Of a stretch of 64,000 nucleotides of DNA, positions 10,801 to 20,224 are shown piece after piece. A program made the translations under genes and the position numbers. Origin of the DNA: Gibbula magus (taxonomy: Eukaryota > Mollusca > Gastropoda > Trochida > Trochidae); the NCBI GenBank assembly GCA_936450465.1, contig OW388304.1, forward strand, positions 41,540,914 through 41,604,913. Direction: 5' to 3'. Position 1 is the stretch's first letter; every line of letters begins with the position of its first letter. The notes beneath the pieces are model-generated. The model searched no databases, had not been told where the DNA came from, and saw only the letters and a program-made list of their open reading frames with translations.

Positions 10801-13553
10801 TTTTCTGGATTGACCTCAATGAAAGCTTGTTAAGATCTCTCAACTCCGCTTTCGAAAAAGGAGAGGTATCAGTAAGTCAAAAGCAAGGTTTGATAACATG
10901 TATACCGAAAAAAGGAAAAACAAAAGAGTCTCTAAAAAACTGGAGACCAATCTCCCTTTTAAACGTTTCATATAAAATAGCATCCGCAACAATCGCAAAT
11001 AGAATTAAAACAGTACTCCCGACAATAATAAATGAAGATCAGAAAGGCTTCATGTAAGAACGATACATCGGTGAATGTACACGTATGATTTACGACATCA
11101 TTGATTACACTGAATGCATGGAGAAACCCGGTTTATTACTTTTAATAGACTTTGAAAAAGCATTTGACTCAGTTGATTGGTTATTTGTTCAAAAAACTTT
11201 AAATTATTTTTTATTTGGTCCATCTATCCGACGATGGATTGAATATTATTATACACACATTCAATCTAATGTAACAGTAAACGGTTTTTCGTCTGAATAT
11301 CTCTTATCGCAATTTGCCGATGACACATCTCTTGTACTTGACGGAACTGAAAAATGTCTTCAACATACCCTCAAAACCTTAAATAATTTCGCATCGTTTT
11401 CTGGTCTTAAAGTAAATACGAGCAAGACTCAAGTTATATGGATAGGGGCGTTGAAACACTCACAAAATATCCTCTGCAAAAGTTATAAACTAGACTGGAA
11501 TCAACGCGATTTCACTATCCTTGGCATAACCTTTACACATAACCTGGCCGAAATGGTGGAAAGGAATTATAAGGACAAACTGAAAATGATCAGAACTATA
11601 ATGAATCAATGGTTAGGAAGAGATCTCACTCCCCTTGGAAGAACTACAGTTTTAAAAAGTCCGATTCTTCCAAAATTACACACCTATTTTCAATTCTTCC
11701 GAACCCAAGTGATTAGATCATTAAAGAATTAACCTGTCTATGCTTTAACTTTATATGGCGTCACAAACCAGACAAAATAAGTCGTAATGAAATAACACAA
11801 TCACACGGCGGCGGAATAAGAGTACCACCTGGGCCTCCTTTCACAAAGCAACCTTTACTAAGGTTAACCTTAACTCCCATACTTTAACATTGCACTAAGG
11901 TAACCTTAGAGACTTACGATCACCTTAGTGATTTGTGAAAGGAGGCCCTGATATAAAAATCACAATTTTAGCACAAAAAGTAGCATGGATTAAACGACCC
12001 TTCAAGTCAGAAGATGACAACAAATTAAAACAACTATATGTACAAAATGTAGCTCCAAAATCGGAGCATTATTACCTCAAATCACAAAAGTATATTGAAG
12101 AAAAGATCCTTACACCGAGGACAAACCCTGTCTGGCGAGATGTACTCAGAGCTTGGGGATTATTTATCAGCAAAAAAGGTTCAAAGGTTAATGATGTCAA
12201 CGATATTCTTTCCCAACCAATCTGGTGTAACGAAAATATTACAATAGGCAAACAGGAAATATGCTATACACATTACATACAACACGGAATAATATTTATA
12301 AATGACATCCTGGATGAACAAGGACAGTTTCAAAACTTCGAAACGTTCACAAATTCTTATAAATGTAAAACACATTTTTTAGCATATGCTGGTATAATTC
12401 AGTCAATCAAAGCTTATCTTAAAAATGAAAATCTCGAATTATCAAATAAACTATCCAATCCCATCCTGCCATACTTCATATCAGACATCGTAATACCAAT
12501 TAATGGATGCAGACTATTCTATGATATGTTTCAGAGCTCTGCTAATGGTTACACATATTAATACAGGCAGAAGTGGGAAAAGGATTTAAATCAATCTATT
12601 TTTTCTAGAGAATGGGTCGAAATAAATAAGACGCCATTTTCATCACATCTCGACACAAAGCAAATTTGGTTTCAATACTCCATCATACATAACATTCTCC
12701 CTCTGAACGATCTCCTATTCAAAATGAAACTGAAAGACACAAACAAATTCACCTTCTGTAAAGTATCTCTAGAAACTATAGTTCACATATTCTATGATTG
12801 TCCGATTGTGAATAACATCTGGGACAGAATCAAGACCTGGATAGAGCAAAAAACAGATTCCAAATTGAACCTTTCAAAACGCAATATATGTCTTGGATAT
12901 CCTGAAAGACGAAATATGATTCTCAACCTTATTATAACAACTGTCAAGTATAATATATACATATCCAGATTAAAAGGATCTTTACCGCAACTTCATACAA
13001 TAAAACAAGATTTAAAACATGCCTACGAAATTGACAAACTCGTATGTTACTCAGAATGCAATTATTCGAAATTCACTAAATTCTGGTCCGTATGCCATAA
13101 TCTATTTACCATTTAAAACTCACTGCAACTTCTTGAATGTCAAATGCCAGGTTTAAAAAGAAACGAGAGAACTTTAAGTGAATTCCTGTATTTTTGTTTT
13201 GCAGTTGTTCTGTACTAATATGTGTTTGTACTTCTATTGAAAACGTTTGTACTATGAATGTAATATCATATATATATCTGTGTATCTAAAAAAGAAATAA
13301 AATTATAAAAAATAAAAAAATAATGTTTAAATTACTTTTTATTTAATGTATATGAATCAAATGAACGAATGTTTGCCAATTACCCTACAAAGATAAATTG
13401 TCCACAAGTCATAAGGAGTCTTTTGCATGATGAAATACTTACTTAGTTTTACTAAAACTTAAGTATTTGTATTTTCCAGAAATGACTTCGAAGAGCTCCA
13501 TCGTTATCTCGCTTCTAATGTTGATGACTTCCGTCCTCTTCATGTCCCCATGA
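76..13553 (+). CDS. Secreted cysteine-rich, GPI-anchor-like modular protein, 3' part of gene (6 exons visible)
   Basis: Spliced model: 76-209, 4599-4671, 5236-5363, 6155-6224, 6826-6962, 13480-13553 (stop TGA). Every intron is GT..AG and phases alternate consistently: short exons enter in phase 1 and leave in phase 2, long exons enter in phase 2 and leave in phase 1. Each short exon has a C-x-C pair and a later Cys; each long exon has three Cys including a GC pair. One short plus one long exon therefore makes a six-Cys module. Two full modules and the second half of another are visible; the 5' end lies outside the window. The last exon encodes about 24 residues with a hydrophobic stretch ([18 protein letters not shown]) ending at the stop, the form expected of a GPI-attachment signal. 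I infer an extracellular, membrane-tethered protein. The family is not recognised and no enzymatic motif is visible. AATAAA at 14162 and 14216 are possible polyadenylation signals. Introns 1 and 5 hold LINEs in sense orientation. Confidence 0.72.
560..4120 (+). mobile_element. Near-intact CR1/L2-type non-LTR retrotransposon with (ATT)n tail
   Basis: A LINE in intron 1 of gene 1, same strand. The coding part runs from about 920 to 4034. The 3' UTR carries a GCGC..GCGC stem-like segment (about 4044-4084) followed by (TTA)n near 4097-4116, typical of LINEs that use a microsatellite tail. The 5' end is not defined; sequence from about 560 to 920 could be its 5' UTR but I see no boundary. CR1/L2 is assigned from RT wording ([29 protein letters not shown]) and the tail, not from a search. 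Confidence 0.8.
920..4034 (+). pseudogene. LINE ORF2: APE endonuclease plus reverse transcriptase, one frameshift
   Basis: Frame 1 (920-2689) carries the apurinic-type endonuclease: NAQS near residue 94, LTETW, GGGIAVV, IYRPPP, GDFN and SDHF. Frame 2 (2628-4034) carries the reverse transcriptase: [58 protein letters not shown], the catalytic YADD and the C-terminal [19 protein letters not shown] block. The two frames join at a run of six A's at 2614-2619. With five A's the reading would be continuous ([15 protein letters not shown]), so a single-base insertion explains the break. Otherwise about 1,037 codons are open, suggesting a young copy or a sequencing error. Its role is target-primed reverse transcription of its own RNA. 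Confidence 0.9.
4599..4671 (+). CDS. Exon: short half of a six-Cys module (gene 1)
   Basis: 73 bp, acceptor gttcacag|ATAGAAC, donor TGCAC|gtaagt. It reads [24 protein letters not shown]-x-C plus a terminal Cys. Phase 1 in, phase 2 out, pairing with the exon at 5236. Confidence 0.75.
4701..4816 (+). repeat. Chimeric TTAA-flanked MITE fragment
   Basis: Starts TTAAAGGGGCAGTAGC like the MITEs at 15006, 18595 and 41154. It then continues with gcgattgggg... and ends AACACAATGGATGCATCTTTAA like the right end of the elements at 43455 and 45233. The two ends belong to two different families. Confidence 0.6.
5236..5363 (+). CDS. Exon: long half of a six-Cys module (gene 1)
   Basis: 128 bp, acceptor gcattgcag|CGAGAC, donor CTGTG|gtaagt. 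It reads [19 protein letters not shown]...TNAVCG with three cysteines, in phase with the exons on both sides. Confidence 0.78.
5385..5592. repeat. Degenerate ~130-bp intronic duplication
   Basis: Two diverged direct copies (about 5388-5465 and 5515-5592) share a ccagggtaatg-tgtgtag core with flanking tatgaa-tgaaag. No coding content is seen. Confidence 0.5.
6155..6224 (+). CDS. Exon: short half of a six-Cys module (gene 1)
   Basis: 70 bp, acceptor tattgcag|CTGTGAC, donor TGCAC|gtgagt. It reads [12 protein letters not shown]...AADKCT: the same C-x-C ... C pattern and phases as the exon at 4599. Confidence 0.78.
6826..6962 (+). CDS. Exon: long half of last six-Cys module (gene 1)
   Basis: 137 bp, acceptor tcttttcag|TTCCGG. 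It reads [13 protein letters not shown]...VGCNG...KDILCSSA with three cysteines. The donor GCAG|gtctgt is weaker than the others but gives the phase needed by the last exon. If the intron is retained, translation would run LFQSIA and stop, losing the hydrophobic tail. Confidence 0.72.
6968..7216. repeat. 31-bp minisatellite, 8 copies in a 4-unit higher-order pattern
   Basis: Unit core ttccaaagcataacttgatc followed by ctttctggatc-type endings. The eight units run A-B-C-D-A'-B-C-D, so the recent repeat is a 124-bp tetramer present twice. It begins 5 bp downstream of the exon donor at 6963. Confidence 0.9.
7735..7866. repeat. (TATG)n microsatellite
   Basis: Interrupted tetranucleotide run in the last intron of gene 1. 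Apparent open frames across it on either strand are repeat artefacts. Confidence 0.95.
8366..8582. repeat. Mixed (TA)n/(TATG)n microsatellite
   Basis: Alternating purine/pyrimidine tract with tatata, tatgtg and gtgtat blocks. The Tyr/Ile/His-rich frames on both strands are artefacts. Confidence 0.95.
9328..13116 (+). pseudogene. L1/Tx1-type LINE ORF2, multiply broken
   Basis: Endonuclease: [30 protein letters not shown], then a frame change near 9760 to [14 protein letters not shown] and SDH. Reverse transcriptase: [17 protein letters not shown] (about 10755), [22 protein letters not shown] followed by an in-frame stop at 11055, [14 protein letters not shown] (about 11140), and FADDTSLVL (about 11312). 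The block normally between the palm strands (R-x-RQGDPLSPYLF type) is missing: NGFSSEYLL joins directly to QFADDT, an internal deletion near 11305. More shifts follow, and the C-terminal region ([17 protein letters not shown]) ends at 13116. An A-rich 3' end lies at about 13285-13318. The wording is typical of the L1/Tx1 clade. It cannot encode active enzyme. Confidence 0.88.
11831..11948. mobile_element. 118-bp hairpin MITE inserted in the LINE
   Basis: Ends GGGCCTCCTTTCACAAA and its inverse, with internal TTAAGG/CCTTAA-rich inverted segments. CCTG is present on both sides and could be the target duplication. Removing the insert with one CCTG leaves RVPPDIKI in frame in the LINE, showing that it inserted into an older LINE copy. 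Confidence 0.8.
13480..13553 (+). CDS. Last exon: GPI-signal-like hydrophobic tail (gene 1)
   Basis: Acceptor tattttccag|AAATGAC. Phase 1 from exon 6826-6962 gives [19 protein letters not shown]..., ending at TGA 13551-13553. A short polar segment followed by about 18 hydrophobic residues at the extreme C-terminus fits a GPI-transamidase signal. The small residues SSAG just upstream could hold the attachment site. Confidence 0.72.
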
Positions 13554-15001
13554 ACAACAAGATGTCCGTCCACCATTCAGGTCCATCAGCAAAGAGAGTA
13601 AAAGTAGAAACAATTTACATTGGATAGAAGCAAATTTCAAAATCTTCAAACAAATTCTGATATTTTAAAGCTTATATTTTACAAATGATAAGATAGTATG
13701 AGGAGCTTGTCTCCCCCTGAATTTCCGTCCTGGTTATCTCCCCTTGAAAACTCAGAAATCGAGTAAGGAAACAAATAGAAACATATTCAGAATCACATTG
13801 CTAAATTTCCTCACAATTTGAACACACGCTATGGACTCCTGAACATGAACTGGCTGGGAACCAAAGATGAAAAATATCCACTACTGTGTGATGAACAACC
13901 TATCCGTTTTATTTCATATAAGCAACCTATACACTGTGTTCCACATACTTAAATTTTCTCCTCTGTTTGGCCAAATAATGACGGGATGCTGTAGCTCTCT
14001 GACTTCACATTTGCCTAACAGATGATAATAGTTTAGGTATACTCTTCTGCTCAAAGTCTCTCAGTATACCTACTCATTCCATCATCTGTTTCCTCTGGTA
14101 ATCAGACTTTGATGAAGCATCGAGTGACCCGGATCAGTCGATCGGGAGATCATTCTGCTGAAATAAAAAGTATGATTACGTGTTTTATGATGACGTTTTA
14201 TCTGTGACTTGACGAAATAAATTTGTTAAATGAGTAAAATGTGTATTTTTTTTGTTTTTATTTGAATTATCCCCATTTATTGTGAATATATGTTTAGCTC
14301 ATCAGGTCTGAAATGTCAGATAGGCTCATAACTTTGTGTTTATGAGCGGGTGGGTTGGTCAGGTCTCTCTGCTTTCATTCTCTCGATGAAAGCAGGACAC
14401 ACTTATAAGTAATACAGTTCTTCAACTTTGGTACCGTTTGTATCATGATTTGGGAATATGCTTACATCAGTTGCATTACTGTGAGCATCCCGTTAAGATC
14501 ATTGCAGGGATTGTGATATGTTTACAGTCAATATCAACCGATGTTGGATTCATGCACCGACACTTGCAGGTTTTGTGATCTTTTAAAAACCAAGGGAAGA
14601 AATTGTGCTTCATCTTTGCATTGTTCATTTTAATGGAAATGAATGCAAAGATAAGTGTGAGAAAATAGTAATTGTTTAAAGGGACAATGTGAATGAGGTA
14701 TTTCTTTGGAGACAAAATCATAGGGAATATACTCAAGAGTAACAATAATGCTTTCAATGCACATTAATCCATTTGGTATCAATCAATATTTTCTCTCCAA
14801 AAATATGGACTGCCCCTCACATATTGATCTTCCGGGGTATAAACAGAAGACAAAAATATTTGCTCAATTTCCCATAGCCTTAGCAATCAGCGAATAATCG
14901 CCATAATCATCATCGTCAATTATCATCCTCATCATCATCATCAACATAAGTACTCTGTTCTAGCTATATAGATACAGACTCTGATCTTTTATAATAAACA
15001 C
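13554..15001. other. 3' UTR of gene 1 and intergenic DNA
   Basis: Probable 3' UTR up to AATAAA at 14162 or 14216. Beyond that lies AT-rich sequence with a short (cat)n run near 14925-14945. No coding signal is seen on either strand. Confidence 0.5.
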
Positions 15002-15005
15002 TTAA

Positions 15006-15320
15006 AGGGGCAGTAGCACGTTTTTTGCAAATTTTATTTTTTCAAATTTTCCATTTATAATGATAGTTTATGTCATTTATATGTACTTAAGAGAATAAAA
15101 CATCTTATTACACAAACACATTACACAAAAGCAAAAATTGCGGCCATTTTATTGTGAACACAATTTATTATTTTGTATTACAAAAACGATTCCCATGGCC
15201 CATGTACAACCATTTTAAATTTTATTTTCCGAAGAGAGAAGCATGTTTTACTATTGGTCAAATTATGTTTCAAATACATTTCATCCACTTATTTGAGCGA
15301 AAGAACTTGCTACTGCCCCT
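15006..15320. mobile_element. TTAA-flanked MITE, family A copy 1
   Basis: Inverted ends AGGGGCAGTAGCACGTT.. and ..TTGCTACTGCCCCT, flanked by TTAA at 15002-15005 and 15321-15324. No coding content. TTAA target duplication is known for piggyBac and Kolobok-type transposons; which one applies is not decidable here. Confidence 0.85.
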
Positions 15321-15324
15321 TTAA

Positions 15325-15900
15325 GAACCAAACAGAATGCTAACATTGTTAATTACAGAATCAACAAGCATTTAACGAGACCAGCGTATCTATCAGCCCA
15401 CCAGAAGTCATGCAACATAACAATTTTAAGTAGTTGGTTATAGATTAAATAAATAATCCAAAATACAGCAAGAAATATCTGTTTCACATGAAAATGGCCA
15501 TACCATGCAAAACAAATTTTTTTTTAAACTTATCATAATGCATACATGAACAAAGACATTTTTAAGATTATATAATTGATTATGGCTTGGCAAATTACAC
15601 ACATGATTGAAGTCGAGAAAATAAAATTGTGTGACGTAAATGAAAAAGGAAATGCAACACATGAATGAATGATCAAAACTCAATTATCTTGAAGGATCTG
15701 ACAATTATTTATGGCTTAAGAGTAATTAATTGTCCAATGAAAACGAAATAATGTCAATATGGAAACTCGTTTTCTATCAAGCGTTCACTTCAACTGAGAC
15801 AGCACTATTCTTTTCATTGTATAGATCAATGATTAATGATCCAAAAATACAAAATAATAAACATTGGAACATAGTTATGTGATGAGGGATAAATACACTA
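15325..15900. other. Intergenic, no feature recognised
   Basis: AT-rich. The 81-residue frame on the - strand (15438-15683) has no recognisable domain and is probably chance. Confidence 0.4.
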
Positions 15901-15901
15901 A

Positions 15902-16386
15902 AGAGGAAAAGAAAGTATAACACTCACTTCGATTCATTCAATATCTTAAAGAAATGAGATGCATTTGATTATGGCACGATACAATAGCACCTTTCGTCGC
16001 TAGTTTGAATGACTTAATTTGTGACTTGTTTATTTTTAAATCAAAATATAATTTTCAAAAGTAGACCGGTGTAAGAAATGAAATTTACACCAACATGACC
16101 TTTACCGTGTTTAACATTTGTAAATGTGTGCAGAAGGAGACAAATGTATTGATTTTCAAAGAGAGTATGTGTTATATGTCGATGAACAGTTGTGTTTTAT
16201 CACAATAAATTTTGGGGAATTTGAATTTGATTTTTTTTAGAATACATAGAAGTATTCTTTGACCGATTTAATTTTTTGGAATAGTTTCCAACTCTATTTT
16301 CTTTTTGAAAACCTCGAGAAATTTGACACTGAAAATCATACATATGATAAATACAACTGAGTATTATACTTTCTTTTGCACGTCAG
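15902..16386. mobile_element. MITE, family D copy 1 (GAAAGTATAA ends)
   Basis: Left end AAAAGAAAGTATAACACTCA and right end with the inverse (TTATACTTTCTTTT). A diverged full copy lies at 41876-42391, sharing the order ttgatTATGGCACGAT..., aaatttacaccaa, gtcgatgaacagttgt and ctctagaaatttgacA-type blocks. Confidence 0.75.
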
Positions 16387-16589
16387 TTTACAAATTAACA
16401 AATTAAACAGTCATTTCGATTTGATCAAAATGGTGGATAGTGAAGCCAACTGACCACTGCTTGCTCTTCCAGTCAATTATTGACTCACTCATATTTCTAG
16501 TGCAAATCATAATTGTAGAAATAAGTTTATTTCATTAAAGGCCTTAGGCCCACATGCAGTACACAATAAACAAACATGTGATTACATGG

Positions 16590-16822
16590 TAGCAACTTCC
16601 AAATGCAAGGCGTAACTCTTGCCAGTCTCCATTACTGGCTGATTTAGGCCTTGTAGTATTTCCTTTAAAAATGTGTGTTTAGAAATCCAGGCAAACTATT
16701 GATTTCTGGTGCAACGATTAACTATTCACTCGACACATCAAAGCGAGGGAAATACTGCAAGGCTTAAATCAGCCAGAAATGCAGACTGGCAAGAGTTATG
16801 CCTTGCGTTTGGAAGTTGGCAT
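16590..16822. mobile_element. Foldback element with ~70-bp inverted arms
   Basis: Arm 16593-16663 (starts caacttccaaatgcaagg) is the inverse of 16748-16819 (ends ccttgcgtttggaagttg) with a few mismatches. The spacer is about 85 bp. Part of the arm (aactcttgccagtctccatta) recurs at 48106-48127. Confidence 0.8.
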
Positions 16823-17341
16823 GGTAGTGGCAATTGACAGTCATGTGTGCTGAGTCCGCAATAACAATACTTTCTTTATGTAATTGTCAAAGTTTGTTGT
16901 TATTGAAACATTGGTACATTGTAAAGTGTTTAAAAAGTATTGATGATCAATATGATTAGGTAATGTTTTGAACTATTTACAGCGAAAATCATGAGAAACC
17001 TCACATTCAAATAGAAAATCCAGGTACCATTGCAAATATAACAAAGTCTTTAGTGCCTTGGAAGTCCATCAGTTTACCGGTATTTTTGTATATTGGAAGT
17101 GCACCGATTCGTTATATTGTCATTCTACGCCTTACATCTTTAGATTTCACAAAAGATAAATAAGGTTCCGTATATCCAGTCTTGATACTTGAATAAAGAT
17201 CAAGCGATGTCCATTTGTCAACATTTCAGAAACTATTATTTGCTTGTGACAGACACTGATTCTTTCAATTCTATAAAAATTATGTAATATAATATAGCAC
17301 TGCTTGGGATTCAATAGTCAATACAGCGGCGTTAGAGCATA

Positions 17342-17885
17342 CACTCAACCGCAAAAGAAACGTCACCACATTTCCCAAAATACTGCTGTCTGAGAAATAG
17401 ATTTTGAATGTATTCGAAGACATGTGTTTATAAAGAAGTGATCACAATTTCATGCATCAGAGTGATATTTTTTATGTTTATGTCAGTTCAAATATGCTTG
17501 AGGTGCTGACATCGCATTCTCAAAATGGTTTTTGGCCAGAGTGTTTGGCATTTAAATAAAAACAATGTCTTAAATGTAGAAATGTAATTAATAAAACATA
17601 TTATCGACGTTCTTGAACTTAATTTTGTTGCCGCGTCTTTACTGTAGGACGACATAAATCAAGCCAAAAAAAAGCCTTTTTGACTCTCCAATCTTGTCTA
17701 GTTAAAAAGATAGGACAATGATAATTCTTAATACGCAGAATTTTGAATAGATAATGTTTTGAAAATTCAAGATTAGTTTAGTTGGCTTCTGAAGACATTA
17801 TCTATCTCTATTTCAGTTGTGTTCATCATTCGTGGATTGAATTATCTTGCATTTTGTATTGTGACGTTTCTTTAGCGGTTGAGTG
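17342..17885. mobile_element. TA-flanked mariner-like MITE, family B copy 1
   Basis: Ends CACTCAACCGCAAAAGAAAC and the inverse (..GTTTCTTTAGCGGTTGAGTG), flanked by TA at 17340-17341 and 17886-17887. The interior is inverted relative to the copy at 36903. TA duplication plus no coding capacity fits a Tc1/mariner-derived MITE. Confidence 0.85.
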
Positions 17886-18109
17886 TATATACATGTAACT
17901 TACATCTATGATATACGTGCATACTCTAATATGAAACTGTTCAACAACATTCAATTGCTGAAAACCCATATCTCATATAGCATAAAGAAATGTTTAACTT
18001 ATGATCACCAAAGTACAAAGATCAATACATCTCAACAATTTCTAAAGACTAAAACCCCTGTATTCTGAAAATTAACAGACAAATCACAAAACATATAAAA
18101 CTTCTATAA

Positions 18110-18575
18110 TTAGTATGAAGACTAATGACAGAACCTCTAAACTATCTGCATACATTACAAATTCTAATTCTGGGTCAATAAATGCGCTCCTGTCTCCAAT
18201 ATTAGTCATTTCAGTATACAACTGATTAAATACATAGCAAATAATAACGGACTTAAAATGCAGCCCTGTCGAACTCCACTCATAGCATCAAAATATTCTG
18301 AAACCTTTAAATTATTTAACGTACATTTGTAATACTAGCCTTTTGAGCGCATATCTCTAATAATATTAAACATAGAGCCATGGATATTATTAGATAACAT
18401 AACACCATAGAAAATGTCCTTTACTGAATCAAAAGCTTTGCGAAAACTAACGCTAATATCTACCTTCTTTCATGGACAAATATTTCTGTATGACACTTTG
18501 AAGTTTAAAAAAATAATATCCACGGTATAATATCCTTTACAGAAGCCCCATTGACACTCTGGGTACAAACCTCAC
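18110..18575 (-). pseudogene. Decayed LINE reverse transcriptase fragment (antisense)
   Basis: On the - strand starting near 18565: CQWGFCKGYYTVDIIF, a stop, then VSFRKAFDSVKDIFYGVML (about 18445-18390), another stop, GVRQGCILSPLLFAMYL (about 18275-18225), then after a frame change FVMYADSLEVLS (about 18165-18125). These are RT motifs in the correct order (GF-KG--TVD, F-KAFDSV, G-RQGC-LSP-LF, YADD-like with the second D lost). Two in-frame stops and a frameshift make it a relic. Confidence 0.8.
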
Positions 18576-18594
18576 ACGTTGGCAACCTCTTTAA

Positions 18595-18928
18595 TGGGGG
18601 AGTAGCACGTTTTTCGCTCAAATAAGTTGATGAAATGTATTTTTTTAGATATTGTCACTAATAGTAAAATATCCTTCTCTCTGAGGAAAATAAAATTTTA
18701 TAAATGAGTGTACATGGTTCCGTAACGCCATGTGAATCGTTTTTGTCATTCGAAATAATAAAATGTGTTCACAATAAAATGGCCGCCATACAATTTTGGC
18801 TTTATACGCAACACCGTTATTACCACAACGAATGATTGGGTTGTGTAATAGGATGTTTTACCCTAAATGACATAAACTATCATTATAAATAGGAAATTTG
18901 CAAAAATAAAAACCGTGCTACTGCCCCT
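18595..18928. mobile_element. TTAA-flanked MITE, family A copy 2
   Basis: Starts TGGGGGAGTAGCACGTTTTT and ends CGTGCTACTGCCCCT, with TTAA at 18591-18594 and 18929-18932. Interior shared with 41154-41473 (ataaaatggccgcca, cataaactatcattataaa). Confidence 0.85.
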
Positions 18929-18932
18929 TTAA

Positions 18933-19900
18933 AATGTCTGTTCAAATGGAAGTAAAAACCTCAAATATCAATAAGAGAGATTCCACGATTATGTACATGG
19001 TGAATGATTCCTTTTTTAGGCAACGGAAATAAAACAAAACTAAGCAGCAATAATGATTGATCTGGAAATTTCCCTGATCTAAAAATGCCATTAAATCATA
19101 TACGTAAATATGACTGCAAAACGAGCTTATATTGCCCTCAAACATCTCAAGGGAATACTATCTGGACCTGAACTTCTTTTTCTTGTCGTAAACCAGAAAG
19201 AGCAAAAACAGCCCCGACATACCTATTTCCCTATTCACAATATTATTGATATTATCAGAATTACAGATTCCACAAATAGCTCCTTGCGCATTATGATTCA
19301 CAATGTAATCTTTCATATAAGTTAATCCATGGTCATGACGTCACTCTATTGTGTTTTCAGTTGATTATTATTTAGGAATCAACTGTTCATTGACTGTCCC
19401 AGTCAGGAGGGGTGTTAGGTTTAGACATATTCAGTAATGGCTAATCGAGTACATTTTTCGAGACTGATGTATTTTGTCTAAGTGTACATGAATAGGATCT
19501 GAAAATATCTCTCAACTAGACAAGTTAATTTGTGTAATGCATGAACCTCGGTTCGAACATGCAACCCTTCGCTTGTTAGTCAGCGCTTCTAACCATTAGG
19601 CCACAAGACACTGTTAGAAACCTTAGGAATGTTTGTCAGTAAGAATCCAACGTTCTATTCAAGGCACGGAAGGCATGGAAAGGCAGAGTTTCAGCTGTCA
19701 ATCACTTTGCTTCGCGTGGAAGTTTTGCGCTGCACATGCGTGGCAGAATCCATTTCACGAGGGCCGCAGCTACTTGTACCATATGAATGAGCACCGAAAT
19801 TTGCAAAATAATTGATTTTGGTATTCCATAACTGAAATTTATTGTTTCAAATCTAAAATAATCACATATGCATGTTTCGTGAAGTCATACATGGATTAAG
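18933..19900. repeat. Intergenic with a dispersed repeat at ~19730-19890
   Basis: The part 19730-19890 (tgcgtggcagaatccatttcac..., taccatatgaatgagcaccg..., aaatttattgttt...) is a diverged copy of 47930-48085. The rest shows nothing coding. Confidence 0.55.
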
Positions 19901-19901
19901 A

Positions 19902-20006
19902 TGGAGAATGCATTCGGAGCAGTGGATTCGTTAAAAATAATCAACTCGCCCCTTCTGGGCTGGTTGATTATTTTTAACGAATCCACAGCTCCGAATGCAT
20001 TCTCCA
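19902..20006. repeat. Near-perfect hairpin, 44-bp arms, abutting the satellite array
   Basis: 19902-19945 is the inverse of 19963-20006 at 43 of 44 positions. The 17-base loop contains a further GCCC/GGGC pairing. It ends 4 bp before the first unit of the array. Confidence 0.95.
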
Positions 20007-20224
20007 TTACATAGAAAATCTTCATCAATATGAACTTTTTGAATATCTAAAACATCTTTAAAATACTCAACCCATCCTGAGCAGTCAAACCATGGTACAT
20101 ATTTAAATGAAGCGCCACTAAAATGTCTCATATGAGAGCACAATGATTTAACTCTTTTACCGCTGGAAAAGTCTGATAATATTGCATTGGTTATACTGTA
20201 TATTCCCGCTTCTTCCAATCTCAT
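19931..20224 (-). other. Open frame of the satellite unit, extended form at the array edge
   Basis: In nearly every unit the - strand has a 71-codon frame starting MRLEEAGIYSITNAILSDFS and ending HIDEDFL or YIDEDFL before TAA. In unit 1 the frame runs past the array edge through the hairpin for 97 codons (..CNGECIRSCGFVKNN..). The product is not recognised. No signal peptide or domain is evident. Because units are almost identical, intact frames do not show selection. It may be a relic of an ancestral coding segment that was amplified. Confidence 0.35.
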
